DNA from: JALNZF01 sp049793155
GTDB lineage: Bacteria > Nitrospirota > UBA9217
DNA: 42,602 bases
NCBI GenBank assembly: GCA_049793155.1
Contig: JBARBN010000022.1
Coordinates: 1-42,602 of the forward strand
Direction of reading: 5' to 3'
Below the pieces are notes generated by a model. The model was given only the letters and a program-made list of their open reading frames with translations, was not told the origin of the DNA and did not search any database. The first letter of the stretch is position 1, and each line of letters starts with the position of its first letter. Positions 41,555 to 42,602 of the stretch are shown in pieces. The translations under genes and the position numbers were made by a program.

Positions 41555-41923
41555 TCACTTCTCGATCGGTAATTTTCTCGCCTTATCGACGACATCCTTC
41601 TTTTTGTTTTTTCCACCCAGGTATGCCTCCGAAGGTCTCCATCCGAAAGAGACAATATATCTGCCCAGGCTGAACACGCCACCGAGCGCTTTCTGCACCA
41701 GGAGAGACAGTGCCGTCACGATACCCATGATCGGCAGAAACACGATGTAGGCCAGCCCAAGAATGGGCCCCGATAAAAGTACTAAACCAGACGACGCTTT
41801 TACATACTTTGCCCCGTTTCCTCCAGGAAGCGTACCTTCCTGATCTATGTCGACCCTCAGCCCGGTCATGATATCCCAGTACGTTCCGCTTCCGACCTTC
41901 TGTCCGCCTGTATGTTTAAACAT
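41555..41923 (-). CDS. Small membrane protein, divergent relative with the same WRPxEAYL tail (B)
   Basis: This 122-residue protein begins with a polar segment (GTYWDIMTGLRVDIDQEG) and has a hydrophobic hairpin (about 45-85). It ends with SFGWRPSEAYLGGKNKKK, closely matching the tail of copy A and the edge copy. ATG 41923 has AAGGAGGG 8 nt upstream; the long upstream extension in the same frame looks non-coding. It appears to be the first gene of the transcript leading into the cytochrome genes. The function is unknown. Confidence 0.85.
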   Translation of the reverse strand: MFKHTGGQKVGSGTYWDIMTGLRVDIDQEGTLPGGNGAKYVKASSGLVLLSGPILGLAYIVFLPIMGIVTALSLLVQKALGGVFSLGRYIVSFGWRPSEAYLGGKNKKKDVVDKARKLPIEK

Positions 41924-42039
41924 GATCTGTTCCCTCCTTTCAGTTGTGAAATATCCTATCGTTGATTGAACCTTATCATAAAGAAGGACATCTTGAAAAT
42001 CGGTATAACTTCTTAGGTTGCCGGGAAATAGTTCGTAGT

Positions 42040-42061
42040 AACAAAACGTAACGCTTTTGTT
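42040..42061. promoter_or_regulatory. Inverted repeat in the leader region of the redox locus
   Basis: AACAAAA/TTTTGTT arms (7 bp, perfect) are separated by 8 nt, about 117 nt upstream of gene B. The 350-nt gap 41924-42273 contains this, a terminator hairpin at its right end, and no gene I can support. Confidence 0.3.
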
Positions 42062-42191
42062 CTCGCAACGTCTGCGCAGATTCTGCAAAGAATTTATTAA
42101 AAAACACTTTGTTCTGCCGTTGACGAGCGCATGGCAAGGGGTTTTATGAAATTGCGGGTATTTATTTGCGGGTGGTGATGTTTTTTGAAAC

Positions 42192-42263
42192 AAAAAAAGG
42201 CCATTTCGACAGAACCTACGAGGCTTGAAACGATTTAAGCCGCCGTCTCAAGCCTCATAGGTT
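42192..42263 (-). terminator. Terminator-like hairpin after the edge copy
   Basis: On the minus strand a 16-bp stem (42263-42248 with 42228-42213, one mismatch) has a 19-nt loop. It is followed 14 nt later by seven T residues (42198-42192). It begins 10 nt past the stop codon of the edge gene. Confidence 0.6.
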
Positions 42264-42273
42264 AGGAGAAGTC

Positions 42274-42602
42274 TTACTTCCGCTCGGATTGCTTGTCATC
42301 TTCAACCGCGTCGTGCTTTCTGGCCTTCTTTTTGCCGGAGAGGTATGCCTCGGCCGGTCTCCAGGAGAAGGAGGTGTTTTTCCCTGCAACTCCCGCGACA
42401 ACGGCGTAGGATAGCGCGCTGACCAGGCCGACCGGGAGCAGGATCACATAGAGCAGTCCGACAAAGGGTGCTGCGGCGATCTTGCCTGCCAGCTTCAGGT
42501 TGTTCTTCATGCCGTTCTGCTTGACGTACTCCAGGTCCTCCTGGCCGGTCTCCTTCACCTTCTGGAAGGGTCTGGGCTTCAGTATCTCCCAGAACAGCAC
42601 AT
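42274..42602 (-). CDS. Small membrane protein, WRPxEAYL family (edge copy, 5' end outside window)
   Basis: The last 109 codons are visible and the reading frame continues off the right edge. It is nearly identical to copy A over the shared part (LFWEILKP, ETGQEDL, VKQNGMKNNLKLAGKIAAAP, SFSWRPAEAYLSGKKK) and differs mostly in the final 15 residues. DNA similarity is also high, indicating a tandem duplication. A terminator hairpin follows, so it belongs to a separate upstream transcript. Confidence 0.85.
   Translation of the reverse strand, partial: VLFWEILKPRPFQKVKETGQEDLEYVKQNGMKNNLKLAGKIAAAPFVGLLYVILLPVGLVSALSYAVVAGVAGKNTSFSWRPAEAYLSGKKKARKHDAVEDDKQSERK

Noticed and set aside
41924..42193. 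N-terminal extension of the membrane protein gene B
   Set aside because: It would add 90 residues with no membrane or family character, whereas ATG 41923 has a perfect AAGGAGGG site. The extension overlaps the regulatory gap.

Overview
The window comes from a Gram-negative bacterium with a respiratory lifestyle centred on multihaem c-type cytochromes and quinone-reactive membrane complexes. Lipoprotein signal peptides, a Tat-exported iron-sulfur protein, abundant two-component and c-di-GMP signalling genes, and the aro/cmk/ispH/rpsA/sppA/ihf gene order fit the Desulfuromonadota/Desulfobacterota or Nitrospirota (Thermodesulfovibrio-like). I cannot choose between these from sequence alone. No rRNA, tRNA or CRISPR array was seen. 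One intact insertion sequence is present.

Layout. (1) 1-5.9 kb, plus strand: a ferritin-like/PilZ fusion, a CheY-like receiver, a small lipoprotein, a DJ-1/PfpI protein, a pseudouridine synthase flanked by two REP-like palindromic repeats, a metallophosphoesterase and a degenerate-receiver/PilZ protein. (2) 5.9-8.4 kb: a low-oxygen or dormancy-flavoured group with a one-cluster ferredoxin, a DUF2249 protein behind a Crp/Fnr-like site, a tandem universal stress protein, and a ribosome-hibernation factor fused to a cold-shock domain. (3) 8.5-17.5 kb: glycogen genes glgB (plus) and glgC (minus). glgC leads an operon with a periplasmic substrate-binding lipoprotein, a histidine kinase and a response regulator. 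A RACo-like ATPase gene and a cysteine-cluster protein gene diverge from glgC. (4) 17.8-21.3 kb: a PAS-PAS-GGDEF-EAL protein and an unrecognised 354-residue protein. (5) 21.4-33.2 kb: a long colinear operon pheA-hisC-aroF-[IS]-tyrA-aroA-cmk-ispH-rpsA-sppA-ihf covering Phe/Tyr synthesis, CMP kinase, isoprenoid synthesis, ribosomal protein S1, a membrane protease and a nucleoid protein. An IS5-like element sits exactly after the aroF stop codon. (6) 33.2-42.6 kb, minus strand: a redox locus read right to left. It holds three small membrane proteins of one family (the rightmost cut by the window edge), a five-haem cytochrome, a four-cluster Tat ferredoxin, a NrfD/HybB membrane subunit, a terminator hairpin, a 13-haem membrane-anchored cytochrome, a dihaem cytochrome b, and a NarX/NarL-like sensor pair.

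How they may work together. Region 6 looks like two quinone-linked electron-transfer modules. One is of NrfD/FeS/cytochrome type (compare Geobacter CbcSTU). The other resembles the Geobacter CbcL cytochrome but is split into two polypeptides. Together they would move electrons between the menaquinone pool and periplasmic carriers, with a two-component system as the likely regulator. The most promising little-described items are the paralogous small membrane proteins ending in F-x-WRP-x-EAYL-x-GK, the split 13-haem/cytochrome b pair, and the orphan substrate-binding-protein/kinase/regulator set tied to glgC.
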